From contig NZ_SRHZ01000009.1 of NCBI RefSeq assembly GCF_004684085.1, positions 1 through 43,132 on the forward strand: a stretch of 43,132 bases of DNA. The letters are read 5' to 3'. Positions within the stretch are counted from its first letter, which is position 1; each line of letters begins with the position of its first letter. The position numbers were made by a program, and so were the translations under genes. The notes beneath the pieces were generated by a model that was not told the origin of the DNA, did not search any database, and was given only the letters and a program-made list of their open reading frames with translations. The stretch comes from Stenotrophomonas maltophilia (GTDB lineage: Bacteria > Pseudomonadota > Gammaproteobacteria > Xanthomonadales > Xanthomonadaceae). Of the stretch, positions 15,089-23,956 are shown piece by piece.

Positions 15089-16897
15089 CTAGGGCAGGGG
15101 GCAGCCTGGGGTGGTGAGACGGCTGCCGTTGGTGGTATGGACTACCAGGCAGCTGGCCCGCTTGCCGCTGCCGTCAACCGCTTCCCATAGTCCCACCTCA
15201 GCTGTGCCATCGATCCGGACATCGCCCCTGACATAGGAACGCGCGTCAACCGGCACGTTGTGGTAATCGTCGTCCCCGATACCCGCCAAAGGCAGTTCGA
15301 AGCGATGTTCGCTGCCGTCCGAGTCCCACAGGCGCAGGCTCGCCTTGGCCCGCGGATCGGTGATGGCTTTCCTGATGTCCAGCAGGATGGAGACCGAATC
15401 GATGGCAGTATCCGGTCCCGTCACTGCTTGTGGAAGCTGTAGTGGGGTGGGCGCGTCCGTGGCGATCGCCTGTCCCGTCTCCAGCGAGAACACTGGCGAG
15501 GCCACAGGGCGTACCGGCTGCATGTAATAGCGGTCGGCCAGCAGTTTCGCGGTGCCATAGCCGGAGATGAGCACCAGGCCGGCCAGCAGCAGGTGCGATA
15601 CCAGGTGCAGTGCACGCGGACGCGGTTGCGGCTGGGCCAGAAGCGCGTAGGACAGGCAGACGGCAGGAATCAGGAAGTAGCGTCCCTGTACGCCTTCGAT
15701 CAGGTGCGAGCCGGGCTCGGTCCATTGCACCAGCAGGGCAAGGAAGGTCAGCAGGATTGCCGAGAAGCAGACGACCACCAGCAGAGTGCGAGCCAAGGCC
15801 AGGCTGCGCCAGGCACCGGTGGCAACGGACGTGACCACTGTCGCCAGGAAGACCGTACCCGCCCAGAGATAGAACGAAGCGGGGAAGCCGATGTCGAGCC
15901 AGCCCAGCACGCCCACGAAGGACTCCCAGTACTCGCTCATGCGGACCGGGTGGGACCAGGTTACCCAGAGCATGTGCCACAACTCGGATGGGTGGGTGAG
16001 GTAGTGCATCAGGCGCGCTGCGTGGTCTGCGTCGCGTGGTCCGGGGGCGTATACCGTTGTCTTGATCGTCACCGCCGTCCAGCCCAGTACGAACACCGCC
16101 AGGGCCAGGGCGATCCAGAAGCGACTGCGGCAGCGCGCGAACCATGCGGCAGCAAAGGGCAATGCGAGCATCGGCAGCATGTGCGCACGGCTTGCACAGA
16201 CAAGCAAGGTCGCCACTGCCAGCGCGATGAAAACGCGGGGATCGGCCTGGCGTCCGTCGACGGCAAGACGCATGAAAGCAGAGACGGCCACGAAGGTCAG
16301 TCCGGTGGCAACCGGGTCCAACACGGCGCCGCCAAACTGGAACAGCGTCATGGGCAGCACTAGCAGGGCCAGTGCCCCCGCAGGTGGAGCAAAGATCCGG
16401 AATGCCAGTGCCAGCAGGGCGATGGCTGCGGCCAGCGAGAAGTAGCGGGCCAGCCGGTAGGAATCCGCCACGCTCCATCCCAGCACCCGGCCAGCGGCCA
16501 GTCCAATGGCCTGGGGCAGATAGACGGCGGGGAAGTAATAGGCGGTCCCGGAAGGGGCCTGGTACAGCGTCTCACCCGACCAGGCGATCGACTCGGAGTG
16601 GGCAAGCTCCTCGGCGGTCAGCTTCTGCGCGCGCTTGCCCACGAGTTGCGTGAACTGCTGCATGTAGGACAGCAGGCCGGTATCGACCTCGCCGCCGGAG
16701 GGGTTGCCATCGCGTGCGTGCAGCAGGAGTTGGCCCTTGCTCAACAGATAGGCACGCTTGACGTGATCAAGTTCATCCGGCGTCTGGAACGAAGGGGTCA
16801 GCGCGGAGAGAACGATCGACAGCAGCATCGCGAACGCAAGGAAGAATGGCCACAGTACAGGCTGCTGCGGCGGCAATGCGGTCCGGGTATCCGTCAC
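15089..16897 (-). CDS. DUF2142 multi-pass membrane protein (GT-C-like)
   Basis: 602 residues of the DUF2142 family. About eleven hydrophobic segments alternate with short loops; the first periplasmic loop holds the acidic motif PDELDH (D41, E42, D44), as expected for GT-C glycosyltransferases that use lipid-phosphate sugars. The last ~110 residues (from about VFSLETGQAI) are soluble and beta-rich, ending in a Cys-containing tail. It overlaps by four bases the upstream GT2 whose product is a polyprenyl-phosphate-sugar-synthase-like enzyme, so the pair probably attaches a sugar to the O-antigen or another glycan in the periplasm (inference). The biochemical function of DUF2142 proteins is not established to my knowledge. 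Confidence 0.82.
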   Translation of the reverse strand: MTDTRTALPPQQPVLWPFFLAFAMLLSIVLSALTPSFQTPDELDHVKRAYLLSKGQLLLHARDGNPSGGEVDTGLLSYMQQFTQLVGKRAQKLTAEELAHSESIAWSGETLYQAPSGTAYYFPAVYLPQAIGLAAGRVLGWSVADSYRLARYFSLAAAIALLALAFRIFAPPAGALALLVLPMTLFQFGGAVLDPVATGLTFVAVSAFMRLAVDGRQADPRVFIALAVATLLVCASRAHMLPMLALPFAAAWFARCRSRFWIALALAVFVLGWTAVTIKTTVYAPGPRDADHAARLMHYLTHPSELWHMLWVTWSHPVRMSEYWESFVGVLGWLDIGFPASFYLWAGTVFLATVVTSVATGAWRSLALARTLLVVVCFSAILLTFLALLVQWTEPGSHLIEGVQGRYFLIPAVCLSYALLAQPQPRPRALHLVSHLLLAGLVLISGYGTAKLLADRYYMQPVRPVASPVFSLETGQAIATDAPTPLQLPQAVTGPDTAIDSVSILLDIRKAITDPRAKASLRLWDSDGSEHRFELPLAGIGDDDYHNVPVDARSYVRGDVRIDGTAEVGLWEAVDGSGKRASCLVVHTTNGSRLTTPGCPLP

Positions 16898-17877
16898 GCG
16901 CTCGGGCCCCGCAGCGCCGAACGGGCCAGGCGGCGATGGATCGCGCGGCGCGGGGTGCTGGCGATGTCCTGGCCGAAGAATGCAAGCAACAGCTGCACAC
17001 CGACCAGGACTGGCATGGCGGCGAGCATGACGGTGCCGCTGCTGGCGACCTGGCCGCTGTCGATGCTGAACAACCAGTGCTTGATGCCGTAGGCAAGGCC
17101 GAACAGCGTGAATGCAAGTCCGAGCGGAAGCTCCAGCGAAGCCAGCGTCAAGTTGCGCAGATAGTAGTTGTAGAACACGCGCTTGCCGAAGTTCGCCAGG
17201 TTCTTGCCAAGAAACTCGGTCATTACCTTGGAGATCTTCAGGTTGCTCACTTCGTCACCGTAGCGGGCGTGCATCGGCACATCGACCACGACTGCCCGCA
17301 GCGTATTGAGCCGGAACAGCATATCCGTCTCGAAGAAGTAGCGGCGGCTGATCTTGGCCAAAGGCAGATGCCGCGCGACATCGCGGTGGATGGCCGTGTA
17401 GCCGTTGGTGGGATCGAACAGGTCCCAATAGCCGGATGAGAGCTTGGTGAGGAATGACAGGCCGCCATTCCCGAACAGGCGCAGCGCAGGCATCTGTTGG
17501 ATCTGTTCCAGATCGAAGAATCGGTTTCCCTTGGTGTAGTCTGCTTCGCCGGCCACAATCGGTGCTACGAAATCTGGAATCAGCGCAGGATCCATCTGCC
17601 CATCACCGTCCACCTTGACGATGATATCCATGCCGTCCTCGATTGCCGCGCGATACCCGGTCATGACTGCGCCACCCACGCCCTGGTTCTCCGCATGGCG
17701 CAATACCTTCACGCGCGGATCCGTCGCATGAGTTTCGATGAAATCACCACTGCCCACGGGGCAGCAGTCATCGACGGCATAGATGCGGGCAACGTCTTCA
17801 CCGATGCCGGCGATGACATCAAGAATGTGCTCCTTGACCTTGTAGCAAGGAATCACAATCGCAATCAGAACGGTCAT
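16894..17877 (-). CDS. GT2 polyprenyl-phosphate sugar synthase-like, membrane-anchored
   Basis: 327 residues. The GT2 domain resembles dolichyl/polyprenyl-phosphate mannose or glucose synthases and GtrB/ArnC: IAIVIPCYKVKEHI, YAVDDCCP, VLRHAENQGVGGAVMTGY and DXD at D90-G-D92. Two C-terminal membrane helices (about 240-268 and 280-305) would anchor it in the inner membrane. Its predicted product, undecaprenyl-phosphate-sugar, would be the donor for the DUF2142 protein encoded directly downstream with a four-base overlap. No flippase lies in this short operon. The operon reads toward the O-antigen genes. The sugar cannot be inferred. Confidence 0.85.
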   Translation of the reverse strand: MTVLIAIVIPCYKVKEHILDVIAGIGEDVARIYAVDDCCPVGSGDFIETHATDPRVKVLRHAENQGVGGAVMTGYRAAIEDGMDIIVKVDGDGQMDPALIPDFVAPIVAGEADYTKGNRFFDLEQIQQMPALRLFGNGGLSFLTKLSSGYWDLFDPTNGYTAIHRDVARHLPLAKISRRYFFETDMLFRLNTLRAVVVDVPMHARYGDEVSNLKISKVMTEFLGKNLANFGKRVFYNYYLRNLTLASLELPLGLAFTLFGLAYGIKHWLFSIDSGQVASSGTVMLAAMPVLVGVQLLLAFFGQDIASTPRRAIHRRLARSALRGPSA

Positions 17878-17938
17878 TCAATGATCCAGGTGGTTTGGCA
17901 GGGCTGGATGGACACGCGTCGCGCCAACCATGCTTGGG

Positions 17939-17977
17939 AAAACACATCGGGGCCAGCGCTGGATGTGCTGGCCCCGA
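17939..17977 (-). terminator. Intrinsic terminator of etfBA
   Basis: TCGGGGCCAGC (17947-17957) pairs with GCTGGCCCCGA (17967-17977) around a nine-base loop. Read on the minus strand, the hairpin follows the etfA stop and is trailed by TGTGTTTT (the AAAA at 17939-17942). The T-run is short and offset by four bases, so it is a moderate terminator. It separates etfBA from the GT2/DUF2142 operon on the same strand. Confidence 0.65.
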
Positions 17978-18003
17978 CATGATTCAGCAGTACGGCATCG
18001 GCT

Positions 18004-18945
18004 TCAACCCAGCGCCGCTTCCAGCTCCGGCAGGATTGCGAACAGATCCCCGACCAGACCGATATCGGCAATCTCGAAGATCGGCGAATCCGCATCCTTG
18101 TTGATCGCCACGATCGTGCCGGCGTCCTTGATGCCGGTCAGATGCTGGATCGCACCGCTGATGCCTACCGCCACGTACAGCTCCGGCGAGATGATCTTGC
18201 CGGTCTGGCCAACCTGCAGGTCGCTGGGCACGTAGCCGGCATCGACCGCAGCGCGCGAGGCACCGACGGCGGCGCCGAGCTTGTCGGCCAGCTGGAAGAT
18301 GACCTTGAAGTTCTCTTCCGAGCCGACGCCGCGACCACCGGAGACCACGCGCTTGGCGCTCTGCAGATCCGGACGGTCGCTGGCACCGGCGGCCAGGCCG
18401 ACGAAGCGGGTGTGCGAGGGCAGGGCGGCATCGACGCTGGCCGCTTCAACGGCCGCGCTGCCACCCTGGGCGGCTTCCGGCCAGGACGCAGCGCGCACGG
18501 TGGCGACCACGATCTGGTCGGCAGGCGCTTCCACGGTGATGATTGCGTTGCCGGCGTAGATCGGGCGCTTGAAGGTATGGCTGCCTTCGACAGCCATCAG
18601 GTCGGAGACCTGGTTGACGCCGAGCAGGGCGGCCACGCACGGCATCAGGTCCTTGCCGAAGGTGGTCGACGGGCCGAACACGTGGGTGTAGCTCTTGGCC
18701 AGCTGCGCGATCTGCGGCGCCAGCACCTGGGCCAGGGCCTGGGCGTTGGCGGCGTTGGCCACGGTCAGGACCTTGGCGACGCCGGCGATCTTCGCGGCTT
18801 CGGCGGCGACGGCGGACGGGTCGGCGGCCAGCACCAGCACGTCGATGCTGGCACCGCTGATGGCGGCGGCGGCACTGACGGTCTTGGCGGTGGCGGCGTT
18901 GAGCTTGCCGTCGTGGTGCTCGGCGATGACGAGAATCCTGCTCAT
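18004..18945 (-). CDS. etfA: Electron transfer flavoprotein alpha subunit
   Basis: 313 residues. The alpha subunit of the heterodimeric FAD-containing ETF, which carries electrons from acyl-CoA and other dehydrogenases to ETF-ubiquinone oxidoreductase. The N-terminus is [15 protein letters not shown], and the FAD-binding C-terminal domain carries [41 protein letters not shown] and [20 protein letters not shown], the ETF-alpha signature. Its start overlaps the stop of etfB by one base (TAATG), so the subunits are coupled. In Xanthomonas, etfA marks one border of the LPS locus, with metB at the other; the same holds here. Confidence 0.96.
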   Translation of the reverse strand: MSRILVIAEHHDGKLNAATAKTVSAAAAISGASIDVLVLAADPSAVAAEAAKIAGVAKVLTVANAANAQALAQVLAPQIAQLAKSYTHVFGPSTTFGKDLMPCVAALLGVNQVSDLMAVEGSHTFKRPIYAGNAIITVEAPADQIVVATVRAASWPEAAQGGSAAVEAASVDAALPSHTRFVGLAAGASDRPDLQSAKRVVSGGRGVGSEENFKVIFQLADKLGAAVGASRAAVDAGYVPSDLQVGQTGKIISPELYVAVGISGAIQHLTGIKDAGTIVAINKDADSPIFEIADIGLVGDLFAILPELEAALG

Positions 18946-19691
18946 TACAGCAACCCCTTCTGCTTGAGTGCGGCAACCAGTTCGGCCGCGTCCTTGACCA
19001 TCACGCCCTTGCTGCGCTTGGACGGCGCGGCGTAGTGGGTGGTCTTGAAGGTGTCGGCGGCTTCAACGCCGAGGTCGGCCAGCTGCAGGGTTTCCAGCGG
19101 CTTGGCCTTGGCCTTCATGATGTCCGGCAGCTTGATGAAGCGCGGCTCGTTCAGGCGCAGGTCGGTGGTGACCACCGCCGGCAGATCCACTTCCAGCGTT
19201 TCCAGGCCGGCGTCGACTTCACGGGTCACCGTGGCCTTGCCATCGGCAATTTCCAGCTTGCTGGCGAAGGTCGCCTGCGGGCGGCCCCACAGCGTGGCCA
19301 GCATCTGGCCAGTCTGGTTGGCGTCGTCGTCGATGGCCTGCTTGCCGAGGATCACCAGGTCCGGCTGTTCCTTCTCGATCAGCTTGAGCAGGGTGCGGGA
19401 GGCGGTCAGCGGCTGGATGGCCTGGTCGGTGACGACGTGGATGGCACGGTTTGCGCCCATGGCCAGGCCGTTGCGCAGGTGCGCCTGGGCGTCGGCCGGG
19501 GCGATGGTGGCAACCACGACTTCGCTGGCGATCCCCTTGTCGCGCAGGCGCAACGCTTCTTCCAGGGCGATTTCATCGAAGGGGTTGGGCGACAGCTTGA
19601 CGCCGTCGGTGACCACGCCGGAACCGTCCGGCTTGACCTGAATGCGGACGTTGTAGTCCACCACGCGCTTGTACGCGACGAGGATTTTCAT
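18945..19691 (-). CDS. etfB: Electron transfer flavoprotein beta subunit
   Basis: 248 residues, the normal length for ETF-beta, which binds AMP. Characteristic segments are MKILVAYKRVVDYNVRIQVK, NPFDEIALEEALRLRDKG, LGKQAIDDDANQTGQMLA and the C-terminal PDIMKAKAKPLE loop used to recognise dehydrogenases. It is the first gene of the etfBA operon. The 280-base gap to the divergent ArnE-like gene (19692-19971) holds no gene; I see a near-palindrome at 19786-19805 (ACCATGCG...CGTATGGT), which might be an operator but is unproven, and no clear -35/-10 pair. Confidence 0.96.
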   Translation of the reverse strand: MKILVAYKRVVDYNVRIQVKPDGSGVVTDGVKLSPNPFDEIALEEALRLRDKGIASEVVVATIAPADAQAHLRNGLAMGANRAIHVVTDQAIQPLTASRTLLKLIEKEQPDLVILGKQAIDDDANQTGQMLATLWGRPQATFASKLEIADGKATVTREVDAGLETLEVDLPAVVTTDLRLNEPRFIKLPDIMKAKAKPLETLQLADLGVEAADTFKTTHYAAPSKRSKGVMVKDAAELVAALKQKGLL

Positions 19692-19971
19692 CTGGTACGG
19701 GGTCCTTCAGTAACAGGGAGAACGTCCGGTCCTGCAACAGCAACCGGTTCGGGGGTGGGACCCCGATTCTAGCTGGCTTGGGGTGACCATGCGAATGCGT
19801 ATGGTGGATTCCGCGGCACAGCGGGGCCGCGCATTTCCGGATCTACCGGCGCCTGTATATGCTGGATGACCTTGAACTGCTTGCGCAGGCGCGCGACCGC
19901 GCCCGGATGCGCAGGCTTCATGCTGCAACGCAACTGAACCATGCCCCATGCCGTCCCACCAGGAATCGTCC

Positions 19972-20346
19972 ATGACCCGTTCTGCCGCTGTACTGACCCC
20001 CACCGTGATCGCGATGATCCTGGTCACATTGGCCATGCTGGCCAGTGGGCAGGTTCTGTTCAAGCTGGCCTCCTCGCAGCTGTCGTTCAGTCGCCCGGCC
20101 AGTTTCTTCTCCGGCACACTGATTCTCGCGTTGTTCGTGTACGGCGCAGCCACGCTGCTGTGGTTGGCGGTTCTGGCGCGTGTGCCGCTTTCGGCCGCAT
20201 TTCCGTTCTATGGCCTTACGTTCCTGCTGGTGCCCGCGTTCTCCTGGTGGCTTCTGCATGAGCCGATCCGGCCGCAGACCTGGGCAGGATCGGTGGTGAT
20301 ACTCATCGGTGTGGTGATTTCTTCCTGGAGTGGTCGCGGCAGTTAG
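19972..20346 (+). CDS. EamA/ArnE-like small multidrug-type membrane protein
   Basis: 124 residues with four membrane helices, the size of SMR/EamA half-transporters. Order and motifs resemble ArnE, the flippase subunit for undecaprenyl-phosphate-aminoarabinose: ASGQVLFKLA in helix 1, TLLWLAVLARVPLSAAFPFYGLTF in helices 2-3, and LHEPIRPQTWAGSVVILIGVVI at the end. It could flip a lipid-phosphate sugar to the periplasm. No ArnF partner is adjacent; it may act as a homodimer. The ATG at 19972 is chosen because AGGA at 19961-19964 precedes it; upstream ATGs at 19941 and 19948 lack a binding site. The transported lipid is inferred, not shown. Confidence 0.75.
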   Translation: MTRSAAVLTPTVIAMILVTLAMLASGQVLFKLASSQLSFSRPASFFSGTLILALFVYGAATLLWLAVLARVPLSAAFPFYGLTFLLVPAFSWWLLHEPIRPQTWAGSVVILIGVVISSWSGRGS

Positions 20347-20437
20347 TTCGGCCCAAGGCATTTGACACCATCAGGTTCGCCGGTACGCTCTGCTCACCAG
20401 GCGCTTGACCGCGCGGCAAGATCCCGAGGGGAAGACG

Positions 20438-21313
20438 GTGATTGGATGTGAGGAGCTCTGTCCAGGTTGTCATTCCACGCTCGAGGTGGGCCTCCGGCCA
20501 TGGCACCGTGTCTGCGCCAACTGTACCTACGAAGGAAGCACACTCAGCGTCGATATCGACATCGATGGCAGCGTTGAAGTCGTCGATGAAGCCATGCGCG
20601 AGGAGGGGCTGGAACACCTGCGGCAACGCAATTTCCAGACATTGACCGCAGATCTGGGGGCGCGGATCGCACCTGCCGATGGCGTGCGCCCGCGCCTGCT
20701 GGACGTCGGATGCGCCCACGGTTGGTTTCTGGAGGCGACCCGGCCACATTTCGACGTGGTTGGAATCGAGCCCGATGCACGGATCGCAGCGATTGCCGAA
20801 GCCAAGGGCTTGGACGTGCGCAAGGGCTTCTTCCCTCAAGCCCTGGCGGACGGTGAACGATTCGACGTGATCATCTTCAACGATGTGCTGGAACACATTC
20901 CCGACATCGATTCTGCGCTCGTGGCCTGTACCCGCCATTTGGCTCCCGGAGGCTGGATTGTTGTCAATGCTCCGGCCCGGACGGGGGTGCTTTACCGCAT
21001 ATCCAAGGCAATGGCCGGCCTCGGGATGCCGGCTTCTTTCGACCGTATGTGGCAGAAGGACTTTCCATCGCCGCATGTCCATTATCTGGACGATGCCAGC
21101 GTGGCCGCCATCGCCACACATCATGGCCTGCGCGTGTCCGATGTCCGCACCTTGCCGTCAATGAGCAATCACGGGCTCTACGCCCGCATCCGCACAGACC
21201 GCAGCGTTTCGTTCGCCAAGGCGGTGGCGCTCACGTCGGTGCTGACCCTGGCCAGCCCGGTTCTGTCCATGATGCCCGCTGACATCAAGGTCTGGCTGCT
21301 TCAGGTTGCCTGA
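20438..21313 (+). CDS. Zinc-ribbon SAM-dependent methyltransferase
   Basis: 291 residues. The N-terminus carries a Cys4 zinc-ribbon pattern, CPGC at 8-11 and CANC at 26-29. A class I methyltransferase domain follows: motif [10 protein letters not shown] at 87-95, [22 protein letters not shown] and [11 protein letters not shown]. The last 30 residues are hydrophobic ([18 protein letters not shown]), possibly a membrane-contacting helix. The GTG at 20438 is preferred because GAGGGGA at 20426-20432 is well spaced; a TTG at 20405 extends the frame. It stands between the ArnE-like gene and rmlB on the plus strand, so it is probably part of the sugar/LPS region. Its substrate is unknown; methylation of a lipid-linked glycan is one guess. 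Confidence 0.8.
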   Translation: MIGCEELCPGCHSTLEVGLRPWHRVCANCTYEGSTLSVDIDIDGSVEVVDEAMREEGLEHLRQRNFQTLTADLGARIAPADGVRPRLLDVGCAHGWFLEATRPHFDVVGIEPDARIAAIAEAKGLDVRKGFFPQALADGERFDVIIFNDVLEHIPDIDSALVACTRHLAPGGWIVVNAPARTGVLYRISKAMAGLGMPASFDRMWQKDFPSPHVHYLDDASVAAIATHHGLRVSDVRTLPSMSNHGLYARIRTDRSVSFAKAVALTSVLTLASPVLSMMPADIKVWLLQVA

Positions 21314-21444
21314 ACCCTTGCCGTCGCTCTCTGTGCCGCAACGGGGCCGTTCAATGCGCCAGTGCGCAGTCGTTGTATCCTTCTGCTCTGGAATCCGGCT
21401 GCCCCGACGCGGTTGGTATGGAAATTTCAACAGGAGAACAGGTA

Positions 21445-22500
21445 GTGCCCACATGGCTTGTCACCGGCGGCGCCGGATTCATTGGCGGTAATTTCGTTCT
21501 CGAAGCCGTCGCCCGCGGCATCAAGGTCATCAACCTCGATGCGCTGACCTACGCCGGCAACCTGAAGACCCTGTCCAGCCTCGACGGCAACCCCAGCCAC
21601 GTGTTCGCGCAGGGCGACATCGGGGACAGCGCCCTGGTCACCCGCCTGCTGGCGGAGCACCAGCCGGACGCGGTGCTGAACTTCGCCGCCGAGAGCCACG
21701 TGGACCGCTCCATCGACGGCCCGGGCGCCTTCATCCAGACCAACGTGGTGGGCACCTTGGGCCTGCTGGAGGCGGTGCGTGATTACTGGAAGGCGCTGCC
21801 GGCCGAACAGGGCGCGGCCTTCCGCTTCCTGCACGTGTCCACCGACGAGGTGTACGGCACCCTGGGCGAGACCGGCAAGTTCAGCGAAACCACCCAGTAC
21901 GCCCCGAATTCGCCGTACTCGGCGTCGAAGGCGGCTTCGGACCATCTGGTGCGTGCGTTCCACCACACCTACGGGTTGCCGGTGCTGACCACCAACTGCT
22001 CCAACAACTACGGCCCGTACCACTTCCCCGAGAAGCTGATCCCGCTGGTGATCGCCAAGGCGCTGGCCGGCGAGCCGCTGCCGGTGTACGGGGATGGCAA
22101 GCAGGTGCGCGACTGGCTGTTCGTGTCCGACCACTGCGAAGCGATCCGCACCGTGCTGGCCAAGGGCCAGGTCGGCGAGACGTACAACGTCGGTGGCAAC
22201 TCGGAAAAGCAGAACATTGAGGTGGTGCAGGCCATCTGCGCGCTGCTTGACGCCCGTCGTCCGCGCGAAGACGGCCAGCCGCGCAGCAGCCAGATCACCT
22301 ATGTTGCAGACCGTCCCGGTCATGACCGCCGCTATGCGATCGATGCCTCCAAGTTGAAGAACGACCTGGGCTGGGAGCCGGCCTATACGTTCGAGCAGGG
22401 CATCACCTTCACCGTCGACTGGTACCTGGACAACCAGGAATGGGTCAACGGCGTGCTGGATGGCAGCTACCGCCTGCAGCGCATCGGCACCACGGCCTGA
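21445..22500 (+). CDS. rmlB: dTDP-glucose 4,6-dehydratase
   Basis: 351 residues, extended short-chain dehydrogenase. It dehydrates dTDP-glucose to dTDP-4-keto-6-deoxyglucose, the second step to dTDP-L-rhamnose. The NAD-binding GGAGFIGG is at the N-terminus; T133-D134-E135 are the catalytic dehydratase residues and Y158-xxx-K162 (YSASK) the SDR pair. [14 protein letters not shown] and [18 protein letters not shown] are RmlB signatures. The GTG at 21445 is chosen because AGGAGA at 21432-21437 precedes it; ATG 21418 is possible. It heads rmlBACD, with rmlA 14 bases downstream and overlapping junctions after that. Confidence 0.96.
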   Translation: MPTWLVTGGAGFIGGNFVLEAVARGIKVINLDALTYAGNLKTLSSLDGNPSHVFAQGDIGDSALVTRLLAEHQPDAVLNFAAESHVDRSIDGPGAFIQTNVVGTLGLLEAVRDYWKALPAEQGAAFRFLHVSTDEVYGTLGETGKFSETTQYAPNSPYSASKAASDHLVRAFHHTYGLPVLTTNCSNNYGPYHFPEKLIPLVIAKALAGEPLPVYGDGKQVRDWLFVSDHCEAIRTVLAKGQVGETYNVGGNSEKQNIEVVQAICALLDARRPREDGQPRSSQITYVADRPGHDRRYAIDASKLKNDLGWEPAYTFEQGITFTVDWYLDNQEWVNGVLDGSYRLQRIGTTA

Positions 22501-22514
22501 ACCCAGGAGACAAC

Positions 22515-23402
22515 ATGACCCAGCGCAAGGGCATCATCCTCGCCGGCGGTTCCGGCACCCGGCTGTATCCAATCACCAAGGGCGTCAGCAAGCAGCTGCT
22601 GCCGGTGTACGACAAGCCGATGATCTACTACCCGCTCAGTGTGCTGATGCTGGCGGGCATCCGTGAAGTGCTCATCATCAATACCCCGCACGAGCAGGCG
22701 CTGTTCCAGCAGCTGCTGGGTGATGGTTCGCAGTGGGGCATGGACATCCAGTACGCCGTGCAGCCTAGCCCGGATGGGCTGGCGCAGGCGTATTTGATCG
22801 GCAAGGATTTCGTGGCCGGCAAGCCGAGCTGCCTGGTGCTGGGTGACAACATCTTCCACGGCCATGGCTTGCGCGAAGTGCTGCGCAACGCGGACCAGCG
22901 TGACCACGGAGCCACCGTATTCGGCTATTGGGTCAATGACCCCGAGCGCTATGGTGTGGCGGAGTTCGACAAGAGTGGCAAGGTCATCGATCTGGTCGAA
23001 AAACCGGAAAATCCTCGCTCGAACTACGCGGTGACCGGCCTGTACTTCTACGATGGCAACGCCAGCCACCACGCTGCGGAACTGAAGCCATCGCCGCGCG
23101 GCGAGCTGGAGATCACCGATCTGAACCAGCGTTACCTCCGCGAGGGCAACCTGCATCTGGAACCGCTGGGCCGCGGCTATGCCTGGCTCGATACCGGCAC
23201 CCACCAGTCCCTGCTGGAAGCGTCCAACTTCATCGAGACCATCCAGACCCGCCAGGGCCTGCAGGTGTGCTGCCCGGAGGAAATCGCCTTCGGCAAGGGC
23301 TGGATCAATGCCGAACAGCTGGAGGCGCTGGCCGCACCACTGATCAAGAATGGCTACGGCCAGTACCTGCACACGCTCGCCCTGCGAGGAGTCGTTCCGT
23401 GA
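22515..23402 (+). CDS. rmlA: Glucose-1-phosphate thymidylyltransferase
   Basis: 295 residues, the standard RmlA length. It makes dTDP-glucose from dTTP and glucose-1-phosphate. The nucleotide-binding [20 protein letters not shown] starts near residue 11, followed by [33 protein letters not shown]-like [21 protein letters not shown] and [19 protein letters not shown]. RmlA is normally inhibited by dTDP-L-rhamnose. AGGAGA precedes the ATG. The glucose-1-phosphate may come from the XanA mutase encoded downstream on the other strand. The stop overlaps the GTG of rmlC. Confidence 0.96.
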   Translation: MTQRKGIILAGGSGTRLYPITKGVSKQLLPVYDKPMIYYPLSVLMLAGIREVLIINTPHEQALFQQLLGDGSQWGMDIQYAVQPSPDGLAQAYLIGKDFVAGKPSCLVLGDNIFHGHGLREVLRNADQRDHGATVFGYWVNDPERYGVAEFDKSGKVIDLVEKPENPRSNYAVTGLYFYDGNASHHAAELKPSPRGELEITDLNQRYLREGNLHLEPLGRGYAWLDTGTHQSLLEASNFIETIQTRQGLQVCCPEEIAFGKGWINAEQLEALAAPLIKNGYGQYLHTLALRGVVP

Positions 23403-23956
23403 AAGTAATTGAAACCAAGTTGCCCGGTTGCGTGGTGATCGAGCCGGCCGTGTTCGGCGATGCCCGTGGCTATTTCTTCGAGACCTGGAACGCCGAGCGC
23501 TTCGCCGCGCTGGGCCTGCCGGATCGATTCGTGCAGAGCAACGTGTCCACCTCGGCACAGGGCGTGCTCCGTGGCCTGCATTACCAGTGGCCGCGCCCGC
23601 AGGGCAAGCTGGTGTCGGTGCTGGAGGGCGAGGTGTATGACGTCGCCGTGGACATTCGTCGCGGCTCGCCGACGTTCGGTCAATGGGAAGCGGTGGTGCT
23701 GAGCGCGGAGAACAAGAAGCAGTTCTGGATTCCGGAGGGTTTCGCGCATGGCTTTGCCGTGCTCTCCGAGCGCGCGGTGTTCAGTTATCTGTGCACCGAG
23801 GTCTACCTGAAGGACTTCGACGCCGGTGTGCGCTGGAATGATGCCGACATCGCGGTGGATTGGCCGGTCAGTGCACCGACGCTGTCGGCCAAGGACGAGA
23901 ACGCGCCGTTCCTGAAGGACATCGCCGAAGATCGTTTGCCGGTCTACGTGCCATGA
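23399..23956 (+). CDS. rmlC: dTDP-4-dehydrorhamnose 3,5-epimerase
   Basis: 185 residues, cupin fold. It epimerises C3 and C5 of the keto sugar. [29 protein letters not shown] with catalytic H61, the [20 protein letters not shown] strands and [16 protein letters not shown] are the RmlC signatures. The GTG at 23399 overlaps the rmlA stop (GTGA) and has GAGGAG at 23386-23391. It is coupled in turn to rmlD by an ATGA overlap. Confidence 0.96.
   Translation: MKVIETKLPGCVVIEPAVFGDARGYFFETWNAERFAALGLPDRFVQSNVSTSAQGVLRGLHYQWPRPQGKLVSVLEGEVYDVAVDIRRGSPTFGQWEAVVLSAENKKQFWIPEGFAHGFAVLSERAVFSYLCTEVYLKDFDAGVRWNDADIAVDWPVSAPTLSAKDENAPFLKDIAEDRLPVYVP

Noticed and set aside
19786..19805. Near-palindrome upstream of etfB as an operator
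   Set aside because: Imperfect, far from an identified promoter, and without a recognised regulator; kept only as a remark in the etfB entry.
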